Shown: positions 15,913 through 25,040 of the stretch, piece after piece
Layout of the letters: each line of letters starts with the position of its first letter
Position numbering within the stretch: position 1 is the stretch's first letter
NCBI RefSeq assembly: GCF_050337105.1
Contig: NZ_JAKJSQ010000032.1
Coordinates: forward strand, 1-45,058
Source: Aliivibrio_A kagoshimensis
GTDB taxonomy: Bacteria; Pseudomonadota; Gammaproteobacteria; Enterobacterales; Vibrionaceae
Direction: 5' to 3'
DNA: 45,058 bases
The notes under the pieces: model-generated
Database searches by the model: none
Seen by the model: the letters and a program-made list of their open reading frames with translations, nothing else
Told to the model about the DNA's origin: nothing
Made by a program: the position numbers and the translations under genes

Positions 15913-16890
15913 ATGTTTACGTTTCTGGTCAAGCGCCTGTTTCAGGCACTGATAGTGATGTTTGTGATCAGTTTGGTGGCTTTTGCTATCCAAGATAACC
16001 TAGGTGACCCGTTGCGTGAGTTAGTAGGCCAATCTGTTTCTGAGGAGGAGCGTCAAACTCTTCGTGATGAACTGGGTCTCAATGATCCCTACATGACTAA
16101 ATACAGTCGATTTATTACCAATGCGGTTCAAGGCGATCTTGGCACCTCATATTTCTTTAAAAGACCTGCGGTTGAAGTTATCTTTGACAAACTAGAGGCG
16201 ACATTAGAACTCGTTTTTGGTGCGGCTCTTATTATCGTTTTTGTCTCTATACCTCTAGGGGTTTACTCTGCCATACACCCAAACAGTACCTGTACAAAAG
16301 TCATCATGGCATTGAGTAGTGTCGGTATCTCAGTTCCGGTATTTTTAACCGCCATTTTGCTGATGTACCTATTCTCGATTGAGCTTAACTGGCTGCCTTC
16401 ATACGGACGTGGCGAAACGGTTAATGTCTTAGGTTGGGAAACAGGATTTCTCACTAAAGACGGATTATTGCACTTAATTCTTCCATGTGTCTCTTTAGCA
16501 TCCATTATGCTGCCTCTGTTTATTCGTTTAGTTCGTTCTGAAATGTTAGAAGCGTTGAGCTCTGAATACGTTAAATTCGCAACGGCTAAAGGCATTGCGA
16601 TGAACAAAATCTACTATCAACATGCGCTTAAAAACACCATGCTGCCTGTGATTACGGTCGGTGGGGTTCAAATTGGTACTATGGTAGCTTATACCATTTT
16701 GACTGAAACTGTTTTTCAGTGGCCTGGTACCGGTTTTCTATTTTTAGAAGCCATCAACCGTGTCGATACGCCATTAATCACCGCTTATGTAATTTTTGTT
16801 GGATTAATTTTTGTAGTAACAAATACCATTGTTGATCTGTTATATGGCTTGATTAACCCAACAGTTAATCTAACTGGTAAAGGAGCGTAA
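15913..16890 (+). CDS. Peptide-type ABC importer, permease 1 (DppB/GsiC type)
   Basis: This 325-residue inner-membrane permease has about six membrane helices, an N-terminal helix (LVKRLFQALIVMFVISLVAF) and the periplasmic segment with GDPLRELVGQ and LGLNDPY typical of the DppB subfamily. The cytoplasmic EAA loop (EYVKFATAKGIAMNKIYYQHALKN) contacts the ATPase. It is followed after 2 bases by the second permease, so the two are translationally close. Confidence 0.9.
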   Translation: MFTFLVKRLFQALIVMFVISLVAFAIQDNLGDPLRELVGQSVSEEERQTLRDELGLNDPYMTKYSRFITNAVQGDLGTSYFFKRPAVEVIFDKLEATLELVFGAALIIVFVSIPLGVYSAIHPNSTCTKVIMALSSVGISVPVFLTAILLMYLFSIELNWLPSYGRGETVNVLGWETGFLTKDGLLHLILPCVSLASIMLPLFIRLVRSEMLEALSSEYVKFATAKGIAMNKIYYQHALKNTMLPVITVGGVQIGTMVAYTILTETVFQWPGTGFLFLEAINRVDTPLITAYVIFVGLIFVVTNTIVDLLYGLINPTVNLTGKGA

Positions 16891-16892
16891 GC

Positions 16893-17837
16893 ATGAATAC
16901 GATAACCTCTTCACACGTTCCTACTCGTTGGGAAAGCATTAAAAATTCTGACATTGTTTACTATTTCTTAAAAGACAAAGTCGCGATGTTTAGTCTGGCT
17001 GTCTTTTTAACTTTTTTCTTTGCTGCTGTGCTAGCACCAGTGATCTCACCTACGAACCCATACGATCTCACGTCGATAGATATTATGGATTCGGAGCTTC
17101 CACCATCATGGATGGAAGAGGGTGATAGCCGATTCGTACTTGGAACAGATGATCAAGGACGTGATATTTTTTCAACGATTCTGTACGGTTCACGACTCTC
17201 GCTTACTATTGGTTTCTTAGCGGTTGCTGTGCAGTTACTATTAGGCATAGTGATCGGTCTGTCAGCTGGTTACTTTGGTGGACGTGTTGATAGCTTCTTG
17301 ATGCGATTTGCCGATGTTCAGTTGTCGTTCTCTACCATGATGGTTGCGATCATTGTTTCTGCCATCTTTAAAGCCAGTTTTGGCAGTGAGTTCTTCAGTG
17401 AGTATGCGGTCATTATGCTGGTGGTGATCATCGGTATTGCAGAGTGGCCACAATACGCTCGTACTATCCGTGCATCAGTATTAGCCGAGAAGAAAAAAGA
17501 GTATGTAGAAGCGGCTCAGGTGATGGGATTTAAAGCGGGACGAATTATGTTCAGGCATATCCTCCCTAACTGTTTGTCACCAATACTGGTTATCTCAACG
17601 GTGCAGGTGGCGAATGCCATTATGTCGGAAGCCGCCCTTTCTTTCTTAGGCTTGGGTTTGCCGGTTGATCAGCCTTCTCTTGGCGCTTTGATTAGCATTG
17701 GTTTTAAATATATATTTTCAGGCGCTTGGTGGATTACCGCTTTCCCTGGCATTGTATTGGTTACCCTAGTCTTGGTAATTAACCTGCTTGGTGATTGGCT
17801 AAGAGATGTATTTAATCCTAAAATCTATAAAGGTTAA
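16893..17837 (+). CDS. Peptide-type ABC importer, permease 2 (DppC/GsiD type)
   Basis: This 314-residue permease has the DppC-type N-terminal helix (AVFLTFFFAAVLAPVISP), the conserved LGTDDQGRDIFSTILYGSR segment and the EAA loop EYVEAAQVMGFKAGRIMFRH. It forms the heterodimeric channel with permease 1. It is last in the operon and followed by a strong terminator. Confidence 0.9.
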   Translation: MNTITSSHVPTRWESIKNSDIVYYFLKDKVAMFSLAVFLTFFFAAVLAPVISPTNPYDLTSIDIMDSELPPSWMEEGDSRFVLGTDDQGRDIFSTILYGSRLSLTIGFLAVAVQLLLGIVIGLSAGYFGGRVDSFLMRFADVQLSFSTMMVAIIVSAIFKASFGSEFFSEYAVIMLVVIIGIAEWPQYARTIRASVLAEKKKEYVEAAQVMGFKAGRIMFRHILPNCLSPILVISTVQVANAIMSEAALSFLGLGLPVDQPSLGALISIGFKYIFSGAWWITAFPGIVLVTLVLVINLLGDWLRDVFNPKIYKG

Positions 17838-17862
17838 TTGGGGTAAGATTCACATAAACACT

Positions 17863-17893
17863 AAATTGCCCATTATTATGGGCAATTTTTTTA
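17863..17893 (+). terminator. terminator of the peptide ABC operon
   Basis: A 10-base stem AAATTGCCCA / TGGGCAATTT with a 6-base loop runs into eight or more Ts. It closes the operon 25 bases after the last stop codon. Confidence 0.92.
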
Positions 17894-17983
17894 TTTAAAT
17901 ATCAAAATCTCTCACTTTTGATCTAAGATGAGTAGTCGATTGTTATTCATCTATTTTAAATAGATCCATATAAGAACTCTCAT

Positions 17984-19027
17984 ATGACTCAGATAAAAAA
18001 AACGCTTGTCACTGCTTTTATTACTCATAGCTTACTGGCCGCATCTCTGCTAGTCAGCAGCACTGTCTCAGCGAATAGCAGCCAACTCGTTCCTCCTTGC
18101 GAAACCGCAGAAACCACAAACAATGGCATATCACTGCTCTCATCGGAGTGCCCTATTGGTAATGGCCTATGGGCGAAAATGAAACCAAAACATGAAAACA
18201 GTGATTTTTGGCTACAATGTGGCGTGTATCGAAAAGGCGTGAGCAGTAAAAATTTAGCTCGTATTCAATTACGAGTGTCTGAAAAGGTCAGTGTGAAGCT
18301 AACATCAAAAGGTCATCAACGCTGTTTAGTTGGGCCTTATAAAGCGTATGAGAATGCGGTGGGTGATATGACCGCACTGCGAAAAAACAGAATATTCAAA
18401 GATTCATTCATCCGTGAAGTGAAGCTGAGTGATGTGATTGTCATCGAACCACAAGCTAAGAGTGTTGCTGCTGAGGCCACTGTTGCTGCTGTGGTAGTGA
18501 AACCAGAGCCAACGATTGTTGCCCCTGCATCTACAGAAGTTCAACCTGAACCTCAAGCAAAGGCTGAGACTGAGGTTGTGGCGAGTGTTGAAGCGGTTGC
18601 CGTTGTTGCCGAGACTGAAGTGGTTGAAGTGGTTGAAGTTATCCCGGTAGTGGAAGAGACCGAAGTGATGGAAGAGAAAGCAGTGGAAACCGTGAGTAAT
18701 ATGGAAGTGCGCCGACAGGCCGTGATTGATGGAAGAACGTATTTAGTACCTTTTGTCTCAGGAGAGAAGGAGCGTACTTATATGGAGCACGAACTTCCTT
18801 GGAGCCGAGAGGATTTTTTATCCGCTGCTAAAATCTGCCAATCATTCGATATGGCACTGGTGACAACTGAGCAGTGGAGAACGTTACGCGACTCTAAAAG
18901 AATGGAAAAAGAGAGTTGGCCATTACAGTTACCTTATTGGGGCGAAAACGAGCAAGGCATGTTTATGGATGGTCAGGCGACTAAGCTAAAAAGTGCCGCT
19001 CTACTGAATGTAGTGTGTGTTAAATAA
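17984..19027 (+). CDS. Secreted SPOR-like protein with C-terminal unassigned domain
   Basis: This is a 347-residue exported protein with signal peptide ~1-30 (LVTAFITHSLLAASLLVSSTVSA). Residues ~70-148 resemble a SPOR domain (FWLQCGVYRKG through CLVGPYKAYENAV to FIREV), a fold that binds denuded septal peptidoglycan, with Cys in both core strands. Residues ~155-235 are a low-complexity Val/Glu/Ala/Pro linker (EVVEVVEVIPVVEE), and ~237-347 form a compact C-terminal domain with AAKICQSFDMALVTTEQW and PYWGE. That domain recalls the C-type-lectin/formylglycine-generating fold, where a Cys-rich helix and an LPTxxEW-like turn occur, but this is only a resemblance. It is a single gene with a bidirectional terminator after it. 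A cell-envelope role is inferred. Confidence 0.7.
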   Translation: MTQIKKTLVTAFITHSLLAASLLVSSTVSANSSQLVPPCETAETTNNGISLLSSECPIGNGLWAKMKPKHENSDFWLQCGVYRKGVSSKNLARIQLRVSEKVSVKLTSKGHQRCLVGPYKAYENAVGDMTALRKNRIFKDSFIREVKLSDVIVIEPQAKSVAAEATVAAVVVKPEPTIVAPASTEVQPEPQAKAETEVVASVEAVAVVAETEVVEVVEVIPVVEETEVMEEKAVETVSNMEVRRQAVIDGRTYLVPFVSGEKERTYMEHELPWSREDFLSAAKICQSFDMALVTTEQWRTLRDSKRMEKESWPLQLPYWGENEQGMFMDGQATKLKSAALLNVVCVK

Positions 19028-19043
19028 AATAACGCTCACAATA

Positions 19044-19080
19044 AAAAAGGGTCACTTCATCAGATGAAGTGACCCTTTTT
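19044..19080. terminator. bidirectional terminator between the SPOR-like gene and gor
   Basis: A 17-base perfect stem (AAAAAGGGTCACTTCAT / ATGAAGTGACCCTTTTT) has a 3-base centre, with A and T runs on both flanks. It separates two convergent genes. Confidence 0.94.
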
Positions 19081-19098
19081 AATGCGTTAAGCAAATGC

Positions 19099-20454
19099 TT
19101 ATCTCATGGTAACAAACTCTTCGGAGCCCGTTGGGTGGATAGCCACTACGCTGTCAAAGTCAGCTTTTGTCGCACCCATTTTCATTGCAACGGCAAAACC
19201 TTGAATCATCTCATCCACGGTAAATCCAATACCGTGAAGGCCGACTACTTTCTCATCTTCTCCTGCACAAACCAGTTTCATTTGGCATGGCTGACGATGT
19301 TTGGTTACCGCTGTGTACATAGCTGCAAAACCCGAGGTATAGACCTTAACGTTCGCCTTACCATATTGTGCAACGGCTTCAGGTTCAGTTAAACCGATAG
19401 TACCGATTGGTGGGTGGCTGAAGACGACAGTAGGAACGAGGTCGTAATCCATCTTAGCATTGGTCTGGTTGTTAAACAGACGCTCAGAGAGCAGACGAGC
19501 TGCTTTAACAGCAACCGGTGTGAGTTCAATGCCGCCTTCCATGATATCACCGACACAGTAGATGCCTTTCACGTTAGTCTCTTGGTACGGGTCCACTTTG
19601 ATGAAGCCTTTATCGTTGGTCGCAACTCCCGTAACACCTAGGTTAATCGCATCAGTCGCTGGATGACGACCAATTGCCCAGATCAGCGTATCTACATTTT
19701 GGGTGTAACCATTTTCAAAGTGCAAGGTTAAGCTCTCATCCGACTCTTTAACCACTTTGGTTGGAATAGAGTGAGTATGAAGTTTAGGCCCTTCCGCTTC
19801 CATTACCTCCACCAAGGTTTTAATGATCAGTGGATCAAAACTGCGCAATGGAGACTCTTTACGTACAAAAAGGTGGGTCTCTGTGCCAAGGGCATTCAAT
19901 ACACCTGCAATTTCAACAGCAATATAACCTGCGCCGACAACAGCAACGCGTTTAGGTTGATCGACAATATCGAAGAAGCCGTTTGAGTCGATACCATGTT
20001 CAGCACCTGGAATGTTTGGAATGGTTGGACGGCCACCTACAGCAATCAGGATATGATCAGCCGTATAGTGCTCACCATTCACTTCAACGGTTTTTTCATC
20101 AACAAATGTAGCAAAACCGCGAATTACGTTTACTTTGTTGTTACCAAGAACTCGGTCATAGGATTGGTGAATACGTCCAATATAGGCTTGACGGCTCTCG
20201 ACCATTTTTGCCCAACTAAAACTTTTCACATCAACGTCGAAGCCATAATCTTCCGCATACAGATTCATTGCATCTGCAACCTGTGCACCGTGCCACATTA
20301 CTTTTTTAGGGACACAACCTACATTGACACAGGTTCCGCCTAAGTCTTGTGCTTCAATCAGTGCGACTTTTGCACCGTGCATGGCTGCACGATTCGCTGA
20401 AGCAATGCCGCCACTGCCGCCGCCGATACAGATATAATCAAAATGCGTTGTCAT
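19099..20454 (-). CDS. gor: Glutathione-disulfide reductase
   Basis: This 451-residue FAD enzyme reduces glutathione disulfide with NADPH in the cytoplasm. FAD-binding GGGSGGIASANRAA is followed by the redox-active disulfide in GGTCVNVGCVPKK. The NADPH fold carries GAGYIAVEIAG with downstream Arg (FVRKES), and the C-terminal HPTGSEEFVTMR supplies the catalytic His-Glu pair of the dimer partner. The ATG at 20454 (MTTHFDYICIG) matches E. coli and has TGGAG six bases upstream; an in-frame ATG at 20466 is less likely. It lies 56 bases after rlmJ on the same strand, a pairing also seen in E. coli. Confidence 0.97.
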   Translation of the reverse strand: MTTHFDYICIGGGSGGIASANRAAMHGAKVALIEAQDLGGTCVNVGCVPKKVMWHGAQVADAMNLYAEDYGFDVDVKSFSWAKMVESRQAYIGRIHQSYDRVLGNNKVNVIRGFATFVDEKTVEVNGEHYTADHILIAVGGRPTIPNIPGAEHGIDSNGFFDIVDQPKRVAVVGAGYIAVEIAGVLNALGTETHLFVRKESPLRSFDPLIIKTLVEVMEAEGPKLHTHSIPTKVVKESDESLTLHFENGYTQNVDTLIWAIGRHPATDAINLGVTGVATNDKGFIKVDPYQETNVKGIYCVGDIMEGGIELTPVAVKAARLLSERLFNNQTNAKMDYDLVPTVVFSHPPIGTIGLTEPEAVAQYGKANVKVYTSGFAAMYTAVTKHRQPCQMKLVCAGEDEKVVGLHGIGFTVDEMIQGFAVAMKMGATKADFDSVVAIHPTGSEEFVTMR

Positions 20455-20510
20455 GTGTTTCTCCACTGTTTTTATTTTCGTATTTTATCTTTAAATGATC
20501 TGGGGGTTAA

Positions 20511-21350
20511 TTATTCAGGAACAACCCACTCAATCTTAATATGTCCGCTTTTTGGTGCAATCGCCTGCTGCAAAAATGGAAGAATAGCCTGCATTTGGCT
20601 CTCCAATTTCCACGGAGGATTAATCACTATCATACCCGATGCCGTCATTCCGCGTTCAGTAGTATCAGGAGAGACACCCAACTCTATTTGTAAGATTTTG
20701 CGAATCCCCGCTTTTTTAAGACCATTGATCATGTCACTGCTGTCAAATCGATTTACCACCGGATACCAAATGGCATAGATACCTGTTTCCCAGCGCTTGT
20801 GACTCTCTTTAATTGCGTTGACTACATCGCGATACTCTTTGGCTAGCTCATAAGGGGGATCAATCAGCACTAAGCCTCTGCGCTCTTTAGGTGGCATGCT
20901 TGCTTTCAATTTTTCGAAAGCGTCTTCTTTGTACATACGAACTTGGCGATCGCCTCTAAACTCTTGCAGTAGCAGAGGGAAATCTGTTGGGTGCAGTTCA
21001 GTTAGTACCATGCGGTCTTGATCGCGAAGTTGAGCGCGGCCAACACGGGGTGAACCTGGGTAGTAGCGCAGCTCTCCATCACTGTTTAGCTCTTTTACGG
21101 CGTTGAGGTAACTTAACATCTCTTCAGGGAGGTTATTTTGTTGCCACAACTTGGCAATGCCTTGCTTAAATTCACCCGTTTTTTCAGACCATTCATGGGT
21201 GAGATCGTAACGACCAACGCCAGAGTGGGTGTCGTGGTAAACAAAGGGAGTATCCTTCTGCTTTAAGGCATCAAGAATCAAGCTTTGTACAATATGTTTA
21301 ACGACATCGGCGTGGTTGCCAGCATGGAAGCTGTGACGATAACTAAGCAT
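20511..21350 (-). CDS. rlmJ: 23S rRNA (adenine2030-N6)-methyltransferase RlmJ
   Basis: This 279-residue SAM-dependent methyltransferase starts MLSYRHSFHAGNHADVVKH, the hallmark of the YhiR/RlmJ family, in which this N-terminal region helps bind RNA. The catalytic N6-adenine motif DPPYE is present in LVLIDPPYELAKEY. The enzyme methylates A2030 of 23S rRNA. It is upstream of gor on the same strand and divergent from prlC, the conserved gammaproteobacterial arrangement. Confidence 0.95.
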   Translation of the reverse strand: MLSYRHSFHAGNHADVVKHIVQSLILDALKQKDTPFVYHDTHSGVGRYDLTHEWSEKTGEFKQGIAKLWQQNNLPEEMLSYLNAVKELNSDGELRYYPGSPRVGRAQLRDQDRMVLTELHPTDFPLLLQEFRGDRQVRMYKEDAFEKLKASMPPKERRGLVLIDPPYELAKEYRDVVNAIKESHKRWETGIYAIWYPVVNRFDSSDMINGLKKAGIRKILQIELGVSPDTTERGMTASGMIVINPPWKLESQMQAILPFLQQAIAPKSGHIKIEWVVPE

Positions 21351-21501
21351 GGGTGAACTCTTTTAAAAAATATTTCGCTTATTATGGCTTATTGTATGAA
21401 TGGATGCAGCATATCAATGTAAGATGAGGATTGAAAAACATCTTCTTCGCCTATATCTATGATTAATCAGTCTCTCGCTCTCGATATACAAGGAACCGAT
21501 C

Positions 21502-23544
21502 ATGTCGAACCCATTGTTGACCTTTACCGATTTACCGCCATTCTCACAGATACAACCACAACATATTCAACCAGCAGTAGAACAGGCTATTGCTGAGTGC
21601 CGTGCAAAAATTGAAGAGGTGCTCGCGAGTGATCTTGACGCAAGCTGGGAGACCCTCTGCGCGCCATTAACAGAGACAGATGACAAGTTGAGTCGTATCT
21701 GGTCGCCAATTGGTCACTTAAATGGTGTGCTTAATAGTCCAGAGCTACGTGAAGCGTATGAAGCGTGTTTACCATTGCTATCAGAATACGGCACATGGGT
21801 AGGGCAACATAAAGGCTTGTATGACGCGTATAAAGCGATCAAGCAGAGTGCTGAGTTTGACTCTTTAAACCAAGCTCAAAAGAAAACCATTACCGATGCG
21901 CTACGTGATTTTGAACTGTCCGGTATTGCGCTCCCTGCTGATCAGCAGAAGCGTTATGGTGACATCAGTAAGCGTCAATCTGAGTTGGGTTCGTCTTACA
22001 GCAATAATGTACTCGATGCGACGATGGGCTGGACCAAGCACATTACTGACGAAGCCGATTTGTCTGGAATGCCAGAGTCAGCAATCGCAGGGGCTAAAGC
22101 CGCAGCGGAAGATAAAGAGCTAGAAGGGTACTTGCTAACATTAGAGATACCATCATACCTACCTGTGATGACCTACTGCGATAATCAAGAGCTACGCAAA
22201 GAGCTGTATGAAGCCTTTGTTACTCGAGCTTCTGATCGCGGCCCGAATGCGGGTAAGTGGGACAACACTGATATCATGAACGAGTCATTAAAACTGCGTC
22301 ATGAGATCGCTCGTTTACTTGGTTTTAGTTCATTCAGTGAAAAGTCATTGGCCACTAAAATGGCAGAAACACCCGAGCAAGTATTGGGTTTCTTAAATGA
22401 TTTAGCGGTTAAAGCCAAACCACAAGGTGAACGTGAAGTTGCAGAGCTAAAAGCCTTTGCGAAACAAGAGTGTGGTGTTGACGATCTGAACCTTTGGGAT
22501 ATCCCTTATTACTCTGAGAAACTAAAACAGAAACTGTATCAAATTTCTGACGAAGAGCTACGCCCATACTTCCCTGAAGAGCGTGCCATTTCTGGCTTGT
22601 TTGAAGTATTAAATCGCCTGTTTGGTATGAGTGTGAAAGAGCGTAGCGGAGTCGACGTTTGGCATGAGTCTGTCCGCTTCTTTGATATTTTTGATGGCAC
22701 GGGAACCCTTCGTGGCAGCTTCTATTTTGATCTCTATGCGCGTGAACACAAACGTGGCGGTGCTTGGATGGATGAGTGCCGAGTACGACGCACTACGATT
22801 GATGGTGAACTACAAACCCCAGTGGCCTACCTAACGTGCAACTTCAACAAACCTGTAGGCGACAAACCTGCTCTATTTACTCATGATGAATTAGTGACTC
22901 TGTTCCATGAATTTGGTCACGGTATTCACCACATGTTGACTCAAATTGATGTGGCATCAGTCTCTGGCATTAACGGCGTTCCTTGGGATGCGGTAGAGCT
23001 GCCAAGCCAGTTCCTCGAAAACTGGTGTTTTGAAGAGGAGGCTCTGGCCTTTATTTCTGGGCACTATGAAACAGGCGAGCCACTACCCAAAGAGATGTTG
23101 GATAAGATGTTAGCCGCGCAGAACTTCCAGTCTGCGATGTTTATTCTGCGTCAGTTAGAGTTTGGTCTGTTTGATTTCACGCTACACACAAATTACGATC
23201 CTGAGGTCGGCGCACAAGTGTTAGAGACCTTAGCGGAAGTGAAAGCGAAAGTGGCTGTGTTACCTGGCCTTGAGTGGAGCCGTTTCTCTCATGCGTTTAG
23301 CCATATCTTTGCGGGTGGATATAGTGCGGGTTATTACAGCTATTTATGGGCTGAAGTACTTTCTGCCGATGCGTTTTCTCGTTTTGAGGAGGAGGGCATC
23401 TTTAATAAAGAGACAGGTCAATCTTTCTTGAACAACATCTTAGAGATGGGCGGCAGTGAAGAGCCAATGACGTTATTTAAACGCTTTAGAGGCCGAGAGC
23501 CGCAGATTGATGCGATGTTACGTCATCGTGGTGTTGTGAGCTAG
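21502..23544 (+). CDS. prlC: Oligopeptidase A
   Basis: This 680-residue M3-family zinc metallopeptidase has the zinc motif HEFGH at residues 469-473 followed by GIHHM, and the third ligand Glu in the downstream SQFLENWCFEEEAL region. It degrades signal peptides and short oligopeptides in the cytoplasm. Length and active-site position equal E. coli OpdA. An AAGGAA site precedes the ATG. It is divergent from rlmJ across 151 bases and followed by a GAAA-loop terminator. Confidence 0.96.
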   Translation: MSNPLLTFTDLPPFSQIQPQHIQPAVEQAIAECRAKIEEVLASDLDASWETLCAPLTETDDKLSRIWSPIGHLNGVLNSPELREAYEACLPLLSEYGTWVGQHKGLYDAYKAIKQSAEFDSLNQAQKKTITDALRDFELSGIALPADQQKRYGDISKRQSELGSSYSNNVLDATMGWTKHITDEADLSGMPESAIAGAKAAAEDKELEGYLLTLEIPSYLPVMTYCDNQELRKELYEAFVTRASDRGPNAGKWDNTDIMNESLKLRHEIARLLGFSSFSEKSLATKMAETPEQVLGFLNDLAVKAKPQGEREVAELKAFAKQECGVDDLNLWDIPYYSEKLKQKLYQISDEELRPYFPEERAISGLFEVLNRLFGMSVKERSGVDVWHESVRFFDIFDGTGTLRGSFYFDLYAREHKRGGAWMDECRVRRTTIDGELQTPVAYLTCNFNKPVGDKPALFTHDELVTLFHEFGHGIHHMLTQIDVASVSGINGVPWDAVELPSQFLENWCFEEEALAFISGHYETGEPLPKEMLDKMLAAQNFQSAMFILRQLEFGLFDFTLHTNYDPEVGAQVLETLAEVKAKVAVLPGLEWSRFSHAFSHIFAGGYSAGYYSYLWAEVLSADAFSRFEEEGIFNKETGQSFLNNILEMGGSEEPMTLFKRFRGREPQIDAMLRHRGVVS

Positions 23545-23574
23545 TAGAGCCACAAATAAGATACCAAGTAGAGC

Positions 23575-23602
23575 AAAGCCAACGAGAAATCGTTGGCTTT
23601 TT
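23575..23602. terminator. bidirectional terminator between prlC and asnC
   Basis: The stem AAAGCCAACGA / TCGTTGGCTTT closes on a GAAA tetraloop and continues into Ts. It lies between convergent genes. Confidence 0.9.
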
Positions 23603-23620
23603 CGCTTTTCGTCGCTAAGG

Positions 23621-24082
23621 TTAAGGGTTAACGTTACGGCTAATGGGGTTCTGAAGTGATATCAAGGTTTCAGTAGATTGCACCTCTTCAATAGACTGCA
23701 ATTTATCAATCAACACAAACTGCAACTCTTCAATGGATTTGCACATCAGCTTAACGAAGATATTATAAGCACCTGTGGTGTAATAGGCTTCAACCACTTC
23801 ATCAAGGGCATCCAATTTTGCGATGGCCGAATGATAATCTCGAGCGGCATAGAGATTAATACCGATAAAACAGCAGACATCGTAACCCAAGGACTTTGGA
23901 TTCACGATCACTTCAGTACGTTCTATAATGTTGGCGGCACGCATCTTTTCGATTCGAACATGAACCGTTGCGGGGCTGACATCAAATCGCTTTGCTAACT
24001 CTGCATATGGGGTACGAGCGTTATCCATTAAGGCTTTTAAGATTTCACGATCCAGATCGTCGATACGAGATTGATTGTTCAT
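23621..24082 (-). CDS. asnC: AsnC, Lrp-family transcriptional regulator
   Basis: This 153-residue regulator begins with an N-terminal helix-turn-helix (RIDDLDREILKALMDNAR, SPATVHVRIEKM). The C-terminal RAM effector domain contains GYDVCCFIGINL, YYTTGAYNIFVKLMC and STETLISLQNPI, all closely following E. coli AsnC, which responds to asparagine and controls asnA. No asnA is next to it here, so its target is elsewhere or it has a broader role. It is divergent from rsmJ. Confidence 0.93.
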   Translation of the reverse strand: MNNQSRIDDLDREILKALMDNARTPYAELAKRFDVSPATVHVRIEKMRAANIIERTEVIVNPKSLGYDVCCFIGINLYAARDYHSAIAKLDALDEVVEAYYTTGAYNIFVKLMCKSIEELQFVLIDKLQSIEEVQSTETLISLQNPISRNVNP

Positions 24083-24242
24083 TAAGAGAAATTATCCTTA
24101 TGGTCGGCTGAGAGTAGAGTCACAGAGGCCTTACAGTATGATAAAAACTGCTTTTTGTCATCGATGGACGTCCCATGGCCAGAGAATCATGGTTATAATA
24201 GGGCCAATATTACTACCTCACTCTCGTCTTGTCGGAGATTCA

Positions 24243-25022
24243 ATGCAGTTAAGCCTTATTTGTGAAGCCAGTGAACGTCAAACAGAGTTAGCGGCTGTTG
24301 CTGAACGATGGGGGTTAACACACAGTGATGAGAGTCAATTTTCCTTAGTGTTAACGGCGCAGCGATTAGAGCTGAGGAAGCTAGATGAGCCGAAACTAGG
24401 TGCAATCTTTGTTGATCTTGCTGGTGGCGCAGTGGCTCATCGCCGAAAGTTTGGCGGTGGTAAAGGCCAAGCGATAGCCAAAGCGGTTGGGCTGAACAAA
24501 GGGGCGACGCCAACGGTGCTAGATGGTACTGCAGGGCTCGGACGAGATGCTTTTGTGTTAGCGTCGCTAGGTTGCAAAGTGCAGATGGTTGAAAGGCATC
24601 CTGTGGTTGCCGCGTTATTGGATGATGGATTAGAGCGAGCCAAAACAGACGTTGAAATTGGCGACTGGGTGACCGCGCGTATGTCGCTAATACATGCATC
24701 AAGTCATGATGCATTAAGTCGTTTGGTGAATGACCCAGAGTTTGACTCTCCGGATGTAGTGTATCTTGATCCTATGTACCCTCATCCTGAAAATAAGAAA
24801 AAATCAGCTTTAGTCAAAAAGGAGATGAGAGTGTTTCAATCTTTAGTGGGAGCGGATCTTGATGCTGATGCACTGCTGACTCCGGCATTAGCATTAGCCA
24901 GTAAGCGGGTGGTCGTCAAACGCCCTGATTACGCTCCATGGTTAGCCGAGCAGAAACCGAGCATGGCGATTGAAACCAAAAAAAACCGCTTTGATGTCTA
25001 TGTCAAAGCGGCCATGAGTTAG
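24243..25022 (+). CDS. rsmJ: 16S rRNA (guanine1516-N2)-methyltransferase RsmJ
   Basis: This 259-residue SAM methyltransferase contains the RsmJ core: FVDLAGGAVAHRRKFGGGKGQ, SAM-binding LDGTAGLGRDAFVLASLG, and catalytic YLDPMYPHPENKKKSA. It adds N2-methyl to G1516 of 16S rRNA. The ATG at 24243 is chosen because GGAG lies just upstream and the family N terminus begins near here. The frame continues open to 24075, but that part has no family resemblance. It is adjacent to asnC and near prlC; E. coli also pairs prlC with rsmJ. Confidence 0.93.
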   Translation: MQLSLICEASERQTELAAVAERWGLTHSDESQFSLVLTAQRLELRKLDEPKLGAIFVDLAGGAVAHRRKFGGGKGQAIAKAVGLNKGATPTVLDGTAGLGRDAFVLASLGCKVQMVERHPVVAALLDDGLERAKTDVEIGDWVTARMSLIHASSHDALSRLVNDPEFDSPDVVYLDPMYPHPENKKKSALVKKEMRVFQSLVGADLDADALLTPALALASKRVVVKRPDYAPWLAEQKPSMAIETKKNRFDVYVKAAMS

Positions 25023-25040
25023 TGCTTACTTACTCTGTAT

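Noticed and set aside
24075..24242. 56-residue N-terminal extension of RsmJ
   Set aside because: It overlaps the divergent asnC start and promoter region and is not seen in the family. ATG 24243 has a good ribosome site.
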